Shown in pieces: positions 1 through 8,115 of a stretch of 64,000 bases of DNA. The DNA lies in the NCBI GenBank assembly GCA_964430105.1, contig CAYSEF010000001.1:1-64000 (forward strand), read 5' to 3'. The notes under the pieces were generated by a model. It worked only from the letters and a program-made list of their open reading frames with translations, did no database searches and was not told where the DNA came from. The translations under genes and the position numbers were made by a program. Origin of the DNA: UMGS1696 sp964430105 (GTDB lineage: Bacteria; Bacillota; Clostridia; Oscillospirales; CAG-272). Each line of letters opens with the position of its first letter. The stretch's first letter is position 1.

Positions 1-1227
1 GACGATGGTTACAGTGGTGGAAATTTAGAAAGGCCGAGGATGAAGGATCTCATAAGAGATATAGAAGATGGACAGATAACTCATGTGATAGTCTATAAAT
101 TAGATAGATTGAGCAGATCACAAAAAGATACTCTCCGGCTTATTGAGGATATATTTATTCCAAACAACGTCGCTTTTATTTCGGTGCAGGAAAGCTTTGA
201 TACGTCATCACCGTTTGGCAGAGCTGTGGTCGGTATACTTTCGGTTTTTGCACAGTTCGAGAGGGAAAATATATACGAACGAACAAGAAGTGGTATGCGT
301 AAGAGAGTAGAAGAAGGTTATTGGATGGGTGGCGGTGTAGTGCCATTTGGATATGACTATGATTCTGCTCAGGGTATTCTCGTTCCTAATAAGAATGCAG
401 AGATAGTAAAGCAACTGTATGATCTATATTTGCAGGGATATTCCGAAGATATGCTTGCACAGAAGTTTAATCTTAAATATGATAGACTTGTTCATCAAAT
501 ATTAACACGAAAAAGCAATACAGGTGTTATAATATATAAGGGAGAAGAATATAAGGGACGGCACGAGCCACTTGTATCTTTGGAAAAATATAATGCTACG
601 ATAGCATTGATGAAAGAACGAGCTAAACGCAAATTAGTTACAAAAACAGATCATTTGCTCACAGGATTGTTTGAGTGTGGCGTGTGTGGTGCAAAGATGC
701 GCTACACGAAATACGGTGATAACTATTTTAAGATTACATGTTATTCACAGCAGAGTTCAAAGAAATATCTGATTAAAGATCCGGATTGCGATAATGGGAA
801 AATCGATGCAGGCGAGCTTGAAAAGATAGTTATAGACGACATTTTTTCGATGACCGATGATTTGGATGTAAAAAACGACACTTTATCTCCAAATAGCTCT
901 GTTATTGAAGCTATAACTGAACAACAGCGTATACTTGAAAACAAACTAAAGAGATTGTATGTACTGTATTCCGAAGATGACAACGAATATTTGCTTGAAA
1001 CGATAAATACATTGAAATCCGAGCTTGAAGCGGTCAATGAACGATTGAAGCAGGAAAAAGAAGAAGCCGATCAACATAAAAATGTGCTGAAAAGGCAAAA
1101 GGAATTAAAAAATCTCAGAGATGTGTGGGAATATATGACTTCTCGTGAAAAGCAAAATGCAGTACGCAGTTTAGTTGATAAAATAATAATCAATCGAAAT
1201 AATATAGAAATCAAATATAAGCTATAA
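1..1227 (+). CDS. Large serine recombinase (5' end outside window)
   Basis: Site-specific DNA integrase/excisionase of the large serine recombinase family. The frame is open from base 1: the first 13 codons read DDGYSGGNLERPR, a typical resolvase-domain segment, so the gene begins upstream and the catalytic serine is not in view. Visible parts are the rest of the resolvase domain (VYKLDRLSRS, then FAQFERENIYERTRSGM), a recombinase domain, a zinc-ribbon segment (FECGVCGAKM with later cysteines near codons 235-255) and a long charged coiled coil near the C terminus. The stop lies 33 bp before the first in-frame ATG of a sigG fragment on the same strand, which places this gene at the end of an integrated element. 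It could belong to a prophage, an integrative element or a skin-like element. The family is sure; its role in excision is inference. Confidence 0.93.
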   Translation, partial: DDGYSGGNLERPRMKDLIRDIEDGQITHVIVYKLDRLSRSQKDTLRLIEDIFIPNNVAFISVQESFDTSSPFGRAVVGILSVFAQFERENIYERTRSGMRKRVEEGYWMGGGVVPFGYDYDSAQGILVPNKNAEIVKQLYDLYLQGYSEDMLAQKFNLKYDRLVHQILTRKSNTGVIIYKGEEYKGRHEPLVSLEKYNATIALMKERAKRKLVTKTDHLLTGLFECGVCGAKMRYTKYGDNYFKITCYSQQSSKKYLIKDPDCDNGKIDAGELEKIVIDDIFSMTDDLDVKNDTLSPNSSVIEAITEQQRILENKLKRLYVLYSEDDNEYLLETINTLKSELEAVNERLKQEKEEADQHKNVLKRQKELKNLRDVWEYMTSREKQNAVRSLVDKIIINRNNIEIKYKL

Positions 1228-1259
1228 TAAGGAGGAATCGACATAGTACGTTCATCCCG

Positions 1260-1745
1260 ATGATAATAGGTGAAATACGGCGATATTTGCGCGATAACAA
1301 TACTATTCGTGTTAGTCGTTCGGTTCGTGATCTTGCATATCGTGCACTTGCAGCAAAGGAAAAGCTTGCCGGTGAATGTGACAGAGAACCTTCTGTCGAG
1401 GCTATAGCAAAAGATATAGGTGAAAAGGTGGCGGATGTAAGTCATGCACTGGAAGCAATAGTAGAGCCGGTTTCCCTTTATGATACTGTTTATAACGACG
1501 GTGGCGATTCTATATATGTTTTGGATCAAATCAGTGACGACAGCTCAAGTGACGATATATGGCTTGAGGATATCGCATTGAAAGAAGCTATCAAGAAGCT
1601 GAGCGACAAAGAGCGAATGATCATTTCACGCAGATTCTACAGTGGAAAGACGCAGATGGAAATAGCAGAGGAAATCGGTATATCTCAGGCTCAGGTTTCA
1701 CGACTTGAAAAAGGGGCATTTGAAAGAATAAAAAAATATCTGTAA
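1260..1745 (+). pseudogene. sigG: SigG-like sporulation sigma factor, C-terminal part of an interrupted gene
   Basis: Forespore-type RNA polymerase sigma factor lacking its N terminus. The product begins MIIGEIRRYLRDNN, a stretch that sits in region 2 of intact SigG after a conserved STYAVP. It then holds region 3, the YNDGGDSIYVLDQISD segment typical of SigG rather than SigF, and a region 4 helix-turn-helix (GKTQMEIAEEIGISQAQVSR). About 100 residues, including region 1.2 and most of region 2, are missing. The frame stays open only to base 1221 and there reads HSTFIP, resembling the native junction. A GGAGGA at 1231-1236 is 23 nt from the ATG, too far to serve it. As it stands it should not make a working sigma factor. 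Precise excision of the upstream element could rebuild the gene. Alternatively it is simply a disrupted gene. Bases 1260-1745 mark the recognisable part. Confidence 0.88.
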
Positions 1746-1754
1746 AAATAAAGA

Positions 1755-1805
1755 AGCTGCTTGCATTTCGGAAATTATTTCCAAAACGCGAGCAGCCTTT
1801 TTGTT
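1755..1805 (+). terminator. Rho-independent terminator after the sigG fragment
   Basis: An imperfect stem between GCTGCTTGC (1756-1764) and GCGAGCAGC (1788-1796), with the palindrome GGAAATTATTTCC (1770-1782) at the centre, followed by a T-rich run. It lies between the sigG fragment and the convergent M28 peptidase gene, and could act on both. The central palindrome recurs in the terminators at 4089 and 6694. Confidence 0.75.
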
Positions 1806-1813
1806 TTTATGCT

Positions 1814-3031
1814 TTATTTTTTTCTGCAAAGGTACTTGTCGATCTGTTCCTTCATCTTTTCGGGAATCTTCTTTGATACAGGGCATACAGCGGAATTTGC
1901 CATTCTGTCAGTGAATTTGCAAAGGAATTCGATATCCTTGACCATCTGACCTGCCTTCATGACCTTCATTGTATCATAGCTGTTGTGTATAGTTGCAGTG
2001 TTTCCGGGTGCGATACGAGCAAAGGATACTGCCGGAACGCCCTTGTCAGCGAACGGTGTTGAGTCACTGGAGTATACTCCATCATAAGCTTGAATCGGGA
2101 ATCCACATTCTCTACCCATATATTCAATATAATGAGCAAACTTATCTTCTGTAGTGCAGCATGAGATGAATTTACCCATGATACAGCCTATCATGTCAAG
2201 GTTTATGTTTAATACAGTCTTTTTGAGTTCTTCTTCGTTTGCTGCACAATATGCTTTTGAACCGAGAAGTCCTCTTTCTTCAGAACCGCACCATATAAAG
2301 CGCAGAGAATACTTGTGAGGATTTTTTGTGAAATATTCTGCAATACCAAGAAGGCCAACGCTACCGGACATATTGTCATAAGCACCCTGAGAAAGTGAAG
2401 TGGAATCATAGTGTGCAGTGAGCACTATCATTTCGTCAGATGTACCGGGCATATCGAGAATGACATTGCGTGATTCGCCCTTGTATTCATCCTGTCTAAG
2501 GACGATTTTTGCGGTTTTTGCGTCGTTTTTGATGATTTCTACCGCATCCTTCGCATTGATGTTTACGCCGGGTATCTTTTTACCGTTGCTTACATAGGAG
2601 CGAAGCTCACGACGGTCGATATCACGGTCTGAATAGTTGCAGTTTCCATCGTATGTGATAAAGCCGAGAGCACCGTTTTCGAGAAGATCCTGGTACATCC
2701 AGTAGCCAAGGTATCCGTCGATCATCACAATCTTATCCTTGCAGAGAGTCTTTGAGTAATCGTCAGTGCTTGCAAGATAGTAGAATTCAGCTTCAATTTC
2801 ACTGCTTCCCGCACAGAGATATCCCTTGCACGGATATTCCTTACCATCAACGATCAGTTTTGCTTCATGCATATCGGACATATCAACTTCAAACGGTACG
2901 ATATTTGCATTAAGTCCGAGTTCGGCACACTGTGATACAAGATATTCAGCACATTTCAATTCTTCTGCCGAACCGCCTGTGCGGACGTATGCAGTTTCAC
3001 GAAATATGCGATTAATTTTCTTCTGATTCAT
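1814..3031 (-). CDS. M28 family zinc metallopeptidase
   Basis: Predicted aminopeptidase-type hydrolase of peptidase family M28 using two zinc ions. Likely metal ligands are visible in the expected order: TAHYDS (H207), GAYDNMSG (D219), CGSEERGLLGS (E251/E252), LNINLDMIG (D280) and TIHNSYDT (H350). Residues about 60-170 look like a PA-type inserted domain. No signal peptide or membrane segment is evident, so a cytoplasmic peptide-processing role is most likely. The ATG is preceded by CGGAGGCAATTTAAT, a good ribosome site, and by a sigma-A-like promoter at 3064-3092. It is transcribed alone, divergent from the GH43 gene. Family assignment is strong; the substrate is unknown. Confidence 0.88.
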   Translation of the reverse strand: MNQKKINRIFRETAYVRTGGSAEELKCAEYLVSQCAELGLNANIVPFEVDMSDMHEAKLIVDGKEYPCKGYLCAGSSEIEAEFYYLASTDDYSKTLCKDKIVMIDGYLGYWMYQDLLENGALGFITYDGNCNYSDRDIDRRELRSYVSNGKKIPGVNINAKDAVEIIKNDAKTAKIVLRQDEYKGESRNVILDMPGTSDEMIVLTAHYDSTSLSQGAYDNMSGSVGLLGIAEYFTKNPHKYSLRFIWCGSEERGLLGSKAYCAANEEELKKTVLNINLDMIGCIMGKFISCCTTEDKFAHYIEYMGRECGFPIQAYDGVYSSDSTPFADKGVPAVSFARIAPGNTATIHNSYDTMKVMKAGQMVKDIEFLCKFTDRMANSAVCPVSKKIPEKMKEQIDKYLCRKK

Positions 3032-3063
3032 ATTAAATTGCCTCCGATATTTTGTTTGATATC

Positions 3064-3092
3064 ATTTTAACATAAAATCACTCTTAATGCAA
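3064..3092 (-). promoter_or_regulatory. Promoter for the M28 peptidase
   Basis: On the minus strand TTGCAT (3092-3087), a 17-bp spacer and TAAAAT (3069-3064) match the sigma-A consensus, about 35 bp upstream of the peptidase start codon. Confidence 0.6.
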
Positions 3093-3134
3093 GGTTGATT
3101 TCTCGCTTTTTGCCTATAAAATACGCTTATAAGA

Positions 3135-3163
3135 TTGTTTTTTTGATGAAAATATGATATAAT
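3135..3163 (+). promoter_or_regulatory. Promoter for the GH43 gene
   Basis: TTGTTT (3135-3140), a 17-bp spacer and TATAAT (3158-3163), ending about 30 bp upstream of the GH43 TTG start. It is divergent from the M28 promoter, so the 163-bp gap holds both. Confidence 0.65.
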
Positions 3164-3194
3164 TGAGCAAATCTCACGATAGGAGAAGTCAATT

Positions 3195-4076
3195 TTGAAT
3201 TACAATACACTTATTAAAGACGAAAGTGCTAATTTTTGCACAATACGTGATCCTATGATCGTTGTAGTTGGTGACACATATTATCTTACCGGTACTCAGC
3301 CACCGTATTGGGATGGTGATAACGCAGGTGTGCATCTTTGGTCATCGAAAGATTTAGAACATTTCACAGATCACGGACTTATCTTGAAGCGTGATGATAT
3401 GCCTCCGGAAATGTGGTGCAGAGATAAATTTTGGGCACCTGAGCTGTTCGATGGCGGAAACGGATGGTTTTATCTCACATTCAACTGCAAAAATGTCAGC
3501 GACGAGTACCCGCATGATTTTGGTGTAGGTCTGGCAAGAGCAAGAGAGATAACTGGGCCGTATGAAATCATGACTAAGGATGAGCCACTTTGTCCCGGAA
3601 TCGACGGAACGATATTCAAGGATGATGACGGTGCATTCTATATCGGTCACAATGGTCAGAAAAAGCTGTTTCTGCATAAGCTTGATATCGATAATGGCAC
3701 AGTTTCAGATACTCAGCTTGTTTGTGAATCCGGTGAAGAAGGTGAATGGGATTCTATCGGAATCGAAGGGCAGTGTATAGTTAAGCGTCACGGTATCTAT
3801 TTTCAGTGGTATTCAAGCTGGACAAACGGATATAATGCAGGACTTTTGACTTCCAAAAATATAAACGGACCGTGGAAGAAGTGCGAGCTTAATCCAATAC
3901 TTAAGGATAACCATATCTGGCATCACGCAGGACATAATCATAGCTTCCGTGCACTTGACGGAAAGGATTATTTGATTTTTCATGCAAATCCGTGCGATCA
4001 GAATGCTGTACAGATTGAGAGTATGTTTATCAGACCTGTCGAATACAAATCTGATGGAACAGTTGTGGTCGGTTGA
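3195..4076 (+). CDS. Glycoside hydrolase family 43 enzyme
   Basis: Five-bladed beta-propeller glycosidase of family GH43, whose members act on xylo- and arabino-oligosaccharides. The three catalytic acids are recognisable: D19 in IRDPM (base), D137 in GIDGTIFKDDDG (pKa modulator) and E191 in GIEGQ (acid); WAPELF near residue 82 is also typical. At 293 residues it is a bare catalytic domain, with no signal peptide and no carbohydrate-binding module, so it probably cleaves imported oligosaccharides in the cytoplasm. The start is a TTG preceded by AGGAGAA at suitable spacing. A single-gene unit with its own promoter and a strong terminator. The exact substrate cannot be told from sequence. Confidence 0.87.
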   Translation: MNYNTLIKDESANFCTIRDPMIVVVGDTYYLTGTQPPYWDGDNAGVHLWSSKDLEHFTDHGLILKRDDMPPEMWCRDKFWAPELFDGGNGWFYLTFNCKNVSDEYPHDFGVGLARAREITGPYEIMTKDEPLCPGIDGTIFKDDDGAFYIGHNGQKKLFLHKLDIDNGTVSDTQLVCESGEEGEWDSIGIEGQCIVKRHGIYFQWYSSWTNGYNAGLLTSKNINGPWKKCELNPILKDNHIWHHAGHNHSFRALDGKDYLIFHANPCDQNAVQIESMFIRPVEYKSDGTVVVG

Positions 4077-4088
4077 AATATTGTAAAC

Positions 4089-4144
4089 AAACAAATGGCT
4101 GTCACATTTACGGAATTATTCCGTAGTGTAACAGCCATTTGTTT
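4089..4144. terminator. Bidirectional terminator
   Basis: A long hairpin with arms AAACAAATGGCTGT (4089-4102) and ACAGCCATTTGTTT (4131-4144), and GGAATTATTCC (4112-4122) at the centre. A-rich on one side and T-rich on the other, it serves both convergent genes. Confidence 0.88.
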
Positions 4145-4165
4145 TTATTTTAAGTTTGCTGATTT

Positions 4166-5200
4166 TTAGCCGTTATCAGCAGAGCTTGGAGTTATTTCCT
4201 CATAGAACTGATCTATCATAATTTCCTTGATTTTCGGATAAGCACCGTACACACCGATAACCATCGTAAGAGCAGGAAGGATAATGAACGGTATAATAAC
4301 ACCGAGAGGGAAATATGTGTAGAGCATAACATATTCAAACAGAAGCGCAACGATCGTACCGAGTAAGATCATAATATTTCTCTTGATACCGAGTACGGTA
4401 AAAAGAAGTGCATTCTTGAACATTTTGAATAAGGACAAATCAAATGTAACAAGCATAAGGTAAATATAGTGACGCATGAAAAAGTACAGTATTGCAAGAC
4501 ACATACTCATATAGAACATTGTGTGCATCACCATATTAAGATGTTGATTAAGGCTGAAGAACACAATATCGTAAACTATAATACCGATTATGCCGATATC
4601 GAGAATTCCGTAAATGAGTGCCTGACGAAGATTTCTTTTGATTGAGTCAATGAAATCCTGCATGATAAAAACAGGCTTGCCACGGAAGAGATTTCGCACG
4701 ATATATGTACATCCGACACGAACAGGGCCGAATGTTATAAGCAGGAGCGCAGTCAGTCCGAGAAGAACATAGTCAACAGTAGTATGTACCGTTACATCAG
4801 CCTGACGAGAGAACATTGTCCAGAGAGCAGAATTAGCAGCGGAATTATCAAAAAGCAAAGCTCCCCTAAGAGGCGCATAAACAGTATAGTAGGGTGAGGT
4901 TGTATGAATTGAAAAATATCCGCTCATTGAAAGCAGGAAGAAAAATATCGGAAAATTGCCGAAGATGAGCAGTATGTTGACGGAAAAAATCTGATTTAGC
5001 TTTCGTCCGAGCATCTTAAAGAAATTTATAAAAGATGGGTCGTCAGCAATGGCTACCTCATCCTTGTCAACACCTTTTCCGTCTTTTTGAGTTTTGTTGA
5101 AAATATTAAATTTGCTTTTTTCTTTTTTCTCAGCCTGTTCACGAGCTTCTATTTCGTCAAGCGAGAGTTTTTCGTTGTCATGATCGTTGAAATTTGCCAT
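4166..5200 (-). CDS. Multi-pass membrane protein, DUF624/YesL-like
   Basis: Integral membrane protein of 344 residues. A charged cytoplasmic N-terminal segment (about 1-60, rich in K/D/E) is followed by about six hydrophobic segments. The stretch FGPVRVGCTYIVRNLFRGK followed by FIDSIKRNLRQALI resembles DUF624 (YesL) proteins, which often sit beside sugar-uptake or glycosidase genes; the GH43 gene is the convergent neighbour. The function of the family is not established. Start ATG is preceded on the minus strand by AAGGTGTGAAAA, a modest ribosome site. The next gene upstream (5235-5819) runs the same way 34 bp away and is also a membrane protein, so the two may be co-transcribed. Confidence 0.6.
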   Translation of the reverse strand: MANFNDHDNEKLSLDEIEAREQAEKKEKSKFNIFNKTQKDGKGVDKDEVAIADDPSFINFFKMLGRKLNQIFSVNILLIFGNFPIFFFLLSMSGYFSIHTTSPYYTVYAPLRGALLFDNSAANSALWTMFSRQADVTVHTTVDYVLLGLTALLLITFGPVRVGCTYIVRNLFRGKPVFIMQDFIDSIKRNLRQALIYGILDIGIIGIIVYDIVFFSLNQHLNMVMHTMFYMSMCLAILYFFMRHYIYLMLVTFDLSLFKMFKNALLFTVLGIKRNIMILLGTIVALLFEYVMLYTYFPLGVIIPFIILPALTMVIGVYGAYPKIKEIMIDQFYEEITPSSADNG

Positions 5201-5234
5201 TTTTCACACCTTGTAAGAGAAATTTGCATTAGTA

Positions 5235-5819
5235 TTACAATAATAAAGCAGAGCATATTCCGGCTGTCAGTACCCCACCGGATAGGGTAAGAAAACATCT
5301 GAAATATTCACCTGTAAGTGATGACGTATAACGATATTCTCCAACGGCACAGGTTTTTAATATGCAGTCGGAATATACAGCGGAATATGATGAAAGCAGA
5401 ATAAATATCACCGTTGAAAAGAATGACAGCGACAGTCCTATATTCCAGTGTTCGGAAATTCCGTCAATAAGACCTGCTTCAAGCATAGAAGCCATACATC
5501 CCAGGGAAGCACCACGCCAAACACACAGAGAAAAGGATATAGCTTTTGAACAAACTGTATAGGCTGAAAAAAACAGCACCAAAAGTGCAACGATATTTCC
5601 GTTTTGAGTCAAGCACAGAGATTTCATCAATAAAAAAATATCGCTGTATATAACAGTTTGTACAACACGAAAATGTGTGTTCGGTATAAAAATGCCGTAA
5701 ATGATGTAAATCAGCACAAAAGCTATGATAGCTCCCACCAGATTAATTAAAAATCCCGTGGAAATTGATCTTGCAAGAGTGCTTTTTTTGTGGAGTAAAT
5801 AATTTTCGGTATCGTTCAT
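5235..5819 (-). CDS. Hypothetical multi-pass membrane protein
   Basis: A 194-residue protein with about five hydrophobic segments; I do not recognise the family. A longer frame opens at 5852, but the internal ATG at 5819 has GGAGGT five bases upstream, so it is taken as the start. After a short polar N terminus (MNDTENYLLHKKST) the chain is nearly all membrane-embedded, with an unusual number of cysteines (seven or so) for this window. It precedes the DUF624-like membrane protein in the same direction with a short gap, suggesting a two-gene unit. The topology resembles small permease-like or SpoIIM-like proteins, but no diagnostic motif supports either name. Confidence 0.6.
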   Translation of the reverse strand: MNDTENYLLHKKSTLARSISTGFLINLVGAIIAFVLIYIIYGIFIPNTHFRVVQTVIYSDIFLLMKSLCLTQNGNIVALLVLFFSAYTVCSKAISFSLCVWRGASLGCMASMLEAGLIDGISEHWNIGLSLSFFSTVIFILLSSYSAVYSDCILKTCAVGEYRYTSSLTGEYFRCFLTLSGGVLTAGICSALLL

Positions 5820-6000
5820 GTTTACCTCCGCGTTTTTTTCGATTATATTCATTCGCGGAGCAAAAAATACCGATCGGGATATAGTTTATCATATACCGAG
5901 TAATAAAGCAATCATGCAAATGTAAATTTAATAGAAATAAATGAAAAATACGGGCAGAAAAATAATTATTTGGTTTTGGAATAAAAATTTGCGGTAAATA

Positions 6001-6029
6001 TTGCAAAAAAGCTGTTAATTATGTATAAT
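6001..6029 (+). promoter_or_regulatory. Promoter for the GNAT acetyltransferase
   Basis: TTGCAA (6001-6006), a 17-bp spacer and TATAAT (6024-6029), 37 bp upstream of the start codon. The rest of the gap 5820-6066 is AT-rich with no gene visible. Confidence 0.65.
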
Positions 6030-6066
6030 AGAATAAATATCACAAAAACAGAAAGATGTTGCGTTT

Positions 6067-6654
6067 ATGAATCGTGATGAAATTACGCGGACATTCAGGG
6101 ATCCACCTGTTCTTGAAACTCCGCGACTGTATCTTAGAAAAATGCTGAAAAAAGACAGTGCTGATATGTATGAATACGCTTGTCGTTCTGATGTTACAGA
6201 ATATCTGTTGTGGGAACCTCATAGCAGTGAAATGTATACCTATAAATATTTGTCATATATTCAGTCACGCTATCGTGCAGGCGATTTTTATGACTGGGCG
6301 ATAATTTGGCGTGAAAGTGATAAGATGATCGGTACCTGTGGCTTCACAAGATTGAATGTTGAGTCAAACTCTGCCGAAATAGGTTATGTGCTAAATCCTG
6401 TATATTGGGGAATAGGACTTGCACCCGAAGCTGTTCGTGCTGTAATGAAATTTGGATTCTGGCAGCTCAGACTTCACAGGATAGAAGCACGTTATATGGT
6501 CGGTAATGAACGTAGCCGCCGAGTAATGGAAAAGGTTGGCATGACATATGAGGGCGTAGGACGTGATTCTATGCACGTAAAGGATAAGTATGTTTCAATC
6601 GGTACTTGTGCAATACTGCGTAACGAATATATGCAGTTGTACGGAGCATATTGA
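6067..6654 (+). CDS. GNAT N-acetyltransferase, RimJ/RimL type
   Basis: Acetyl-CoA-dependent N-acetyltransferase of 195 residues. It has the RimJ/RimL layout: LETPRLYLRKMLKKD near residue 16, a GTCGFTRL strand near 96, the acetyl-CoA loop region NPVYWGIGLAPEAV near 112, and NERSRRVMEKVGM near 146, the usual C-terminal helix before a GVGRDSMHVKDKY segment. Relatives modify ribosomal-protein N termini or amino groups of small molecules; the acceptor cannot be predicted. The upstream ribosome site (AGAAAGATG) is weak. Single gene with its own promoter and terminator. Confidence 0.87.
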   Translation: MNRDEITRTFRDPPVLETPRLYLRKMLKKDSADMYEYACRSDVTEYLLWEPHSSEMYTYKYLSYIQSRYRAGDFYDWAIIWRESDKMIGTCGFTRLNVESNSAEIGYVLNPVYWGIGLAPEAVRAVMKFGFWQLRLHRIEARYMVGNERSRRVMEKVGMTYEGVGRDSMHVKDKYVSIGTCAILRNEYMQLYGAY

Positions 6655-6693
6655 AAAAAAGAAGAAAAAAGAGCTAAATTGAAAAAAATAAAA

Positions 6694-6740
6694 GGCTGTT
6701 TGCGTTTTGGAAATTACTTCCTTATTGCAAACAGCCCAAT
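6694..6740. terminator. Bidirectional terminator
   Basis: Arms GGCTGTTTGC (6694-6703) and GCAAACAGCC (6727-6736), perfectly complementary, with GGAAATTACTTCC (6709-6721) in the loop. It lies between the convergent GNAT and ychF genes, and its core resembles those at 1755 and 4089. Confidence 0.85.
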
Positions 6741-6745
6741 AAATT

Positions 6746-7840
6746 TTATACGTTAAATCTGAACAGTACTACGTCACCGTCTGCGATAACGTATTCCTTG
6801 CCTTCACTTCTTACAAGACCTTTTTCTTTAGCTGCATTCATTGAACCACAGGCTATGAGATCATCGTAAGAAACTATTTCCGCACGAATGAAGCCTCTTT
6901 CAAAGTCGCTGTGGATCTTGCCGGCAGCCTGAGGAGCACGAGTGCCTTTAACAATAGTCCAAGCACGAACTTCCTTAGGACCAGCAGTGAGATAGCTGAT
7001 ATATCCAAGCAGGGAATAGCTTGCTTTTATAAGTCTGTCAAGACCGCTTTCGGTGATTCCGAGATCATCAAGAAAAGCTTTCTTTTCGTCTGCTTCAAGC
7101 TCTGCTATTTCAGCTTCAATACCTGCACATACCGGAATTACTTCTGCTCCTTCAAGATCAGCGGCTTCTTTCAGCTTTTTGTAAAGCATATTATCTTCGG
7201 AAACACCGGCTGCTTCGTCTTCGCTCACGTTAGCTACATATATAATGGGCTTCAAGGTGAGAAGATTTGTGTCGCTGAGAAGTTCACGTTCATCATCGGA
7301 AAGCTCAAGTGTACGTGCAGTCTTGCCTTCGTTCAGTGCATCAAGAATTTTTTTGTAGAGATCAAGCTGTCCCTGAAGGCTCTTGTCACCCTTGAGAAGC
7401 TTTGCTGTCTTGTCGATGCGCTTTTCAAGCTGTTCAATATCGGAGTATATAAGCTCAAGATTGATAGTTTCAAGGTCGCGTATCGGGTCAACACTTCCGT
7501 CAACGTGGATGATGTCAGTATCTTCAAAGCAACGAAGAACATGAACTACAGCGTCAACGTCACGAATATGAGAAAGGAACTTGTTTCCAAGACCTTCACC
7601 CTTTGAAGCACCGCGAACCAATCCGGCGATATCAACAAATTCAACAGTTGCGGGAGTGTATAATGTAGGATTGTACATTTCAGCGAGCTTGTCAAGACGA
7701 TAGTCCGGAACCGGAACAACGCCTACGTTCGGATCGATTGTACAGAATGGATAATTTGCACTTGCAGCTCCTGCACCGGTAAGGGCGTTAAACAGTGTGC
7801 TTTTTCCAACGTTCGGAAGACCGATAATACCAAGTTTCAT
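6746..7840 (-). CDS. ychF: Redox-regulated ATPase/GTPase YchF (Obg family)
   Basis: Universally conserved P-loop NTPase of the Obg/YchF group, ribosome-associated and usually preferring ATP. The product begins MKLGIIGLPNVGKST (P-loop at residues 7-15), then has DPNVGVVPVPDYRL, DIAGLVRGASKGEG (switch II) and a C-terminal TGS-like domain with the family hallmark GPKEVRAWTIVKGTRAPQAAGKIHSD (given as GPKEVRAWT...APQAAGKIHSD). The frame is open 39 codons further upstream, but a consensus promoter at 7949-7977 falls inside that extension, so the ATG at 7840 is the true start. This gives 364 residues, the usual length. The ribosome site is weak and the leader is about 100 nt. Confidence 0.95.
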   Translation of the reverse strand: MKLGIIGLPNVGKSTLFNALTGAGAASANYPFCTIDPNVGVVPVPDYRLDKLAEMYNPTLYTPATVEFVDIAGLVRGASKGEGLGNKFLSHIRDVDAVVHVLRCFEDTDIIHVDGSVDPIRDLETINLELIYSDIEQLEKRIDKTAKLLKGDKSLQGQLDLYKKILDALNEGKTARTLELSDDERELLSDTNLLTLKPIIYVANVSEDEAAGVSEDNMLYKKLKEAADLEGAEVIPVCAGIEAEIAELEADEKKAFLDDLGITESGLDRLIKASYSLLGYISYLTAGPKEVRAWTIVKGTRAPQAAGKIHSDFERGFIRAEIVSYDDLIACGSMNAAKEKGLVRSEGKEYVIADGDVVLFRFNV

Positions 7841-7948
7841 ATATGTTGTCGTGCCGTAATGTGAAACGGCGTATCCTTTCGTAAAATGCTTTGCACAAAA
7901 AGGTAAACTTCCGTCAAAGAATCGTATTTTTTGCTTTAAATCCATTTT

Positions 7949-7977
7949 ATTATACACTCTTTTTATAGAATATTCAA
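7949..7977 (-). promoter_or_regulatory. Promoter for ychF
   Basis: On the minus strand TTGAAT (7977-7972), a 17-bp spacer and TATAAT (7954-7949). It rules out the longer N terminus of ychF because the -10 box would lie inside that coding region. Confidence 0.75.
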
Positions 7978-8054
7978 GTGAATTGTCGATTCTTTAAATA
8001 AATTTTATTTTTGATGAAAAAATCAGTGTGAATTAATATTTCTATCACTTAGTG

Positions 8055-8084
8055 TTCATACTATTTTCATATAAATAGTATAAA
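8055..8084 (+). promoter_or_regulatory. Putative promoter with overlapping inverted repeat, VTC gene
   Basis: TTCATA (8055-8060), 18 bp, TATAAA (8079-8084). An exact 8-bp inverted repeat, TACTATTT (8059-8066) and AAATAGTA (8073-8080), fills the spacer and touches both boxes, which is a plausible operator position. Confidence 0.45.
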
Positions 8085-8115
8085 ATACATAAGTATAACG
8101 AAAAGGGAGGATTTT

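Noticed and set aside
1229..1260. Independent start of the sigG fragment driven by GGAGGA at 1231-1236
   Set aside because: The distance to the ATG is 23 nt and no other start codon lies at 5-10 nt, so a separate gene is unlikely.
5235..5819. SpoIIM identity for the small membrane protein
   Set aside because: Similar number of helices but none of the conserved glycine/asparagine positions could be recognised.
6911..7606. 231-codon plus-strand frame opposite ychF
   Set aside because: Fully inside conserved ychF on the other strand; composition is cysteine- and phenylalanine-rich with no domain.
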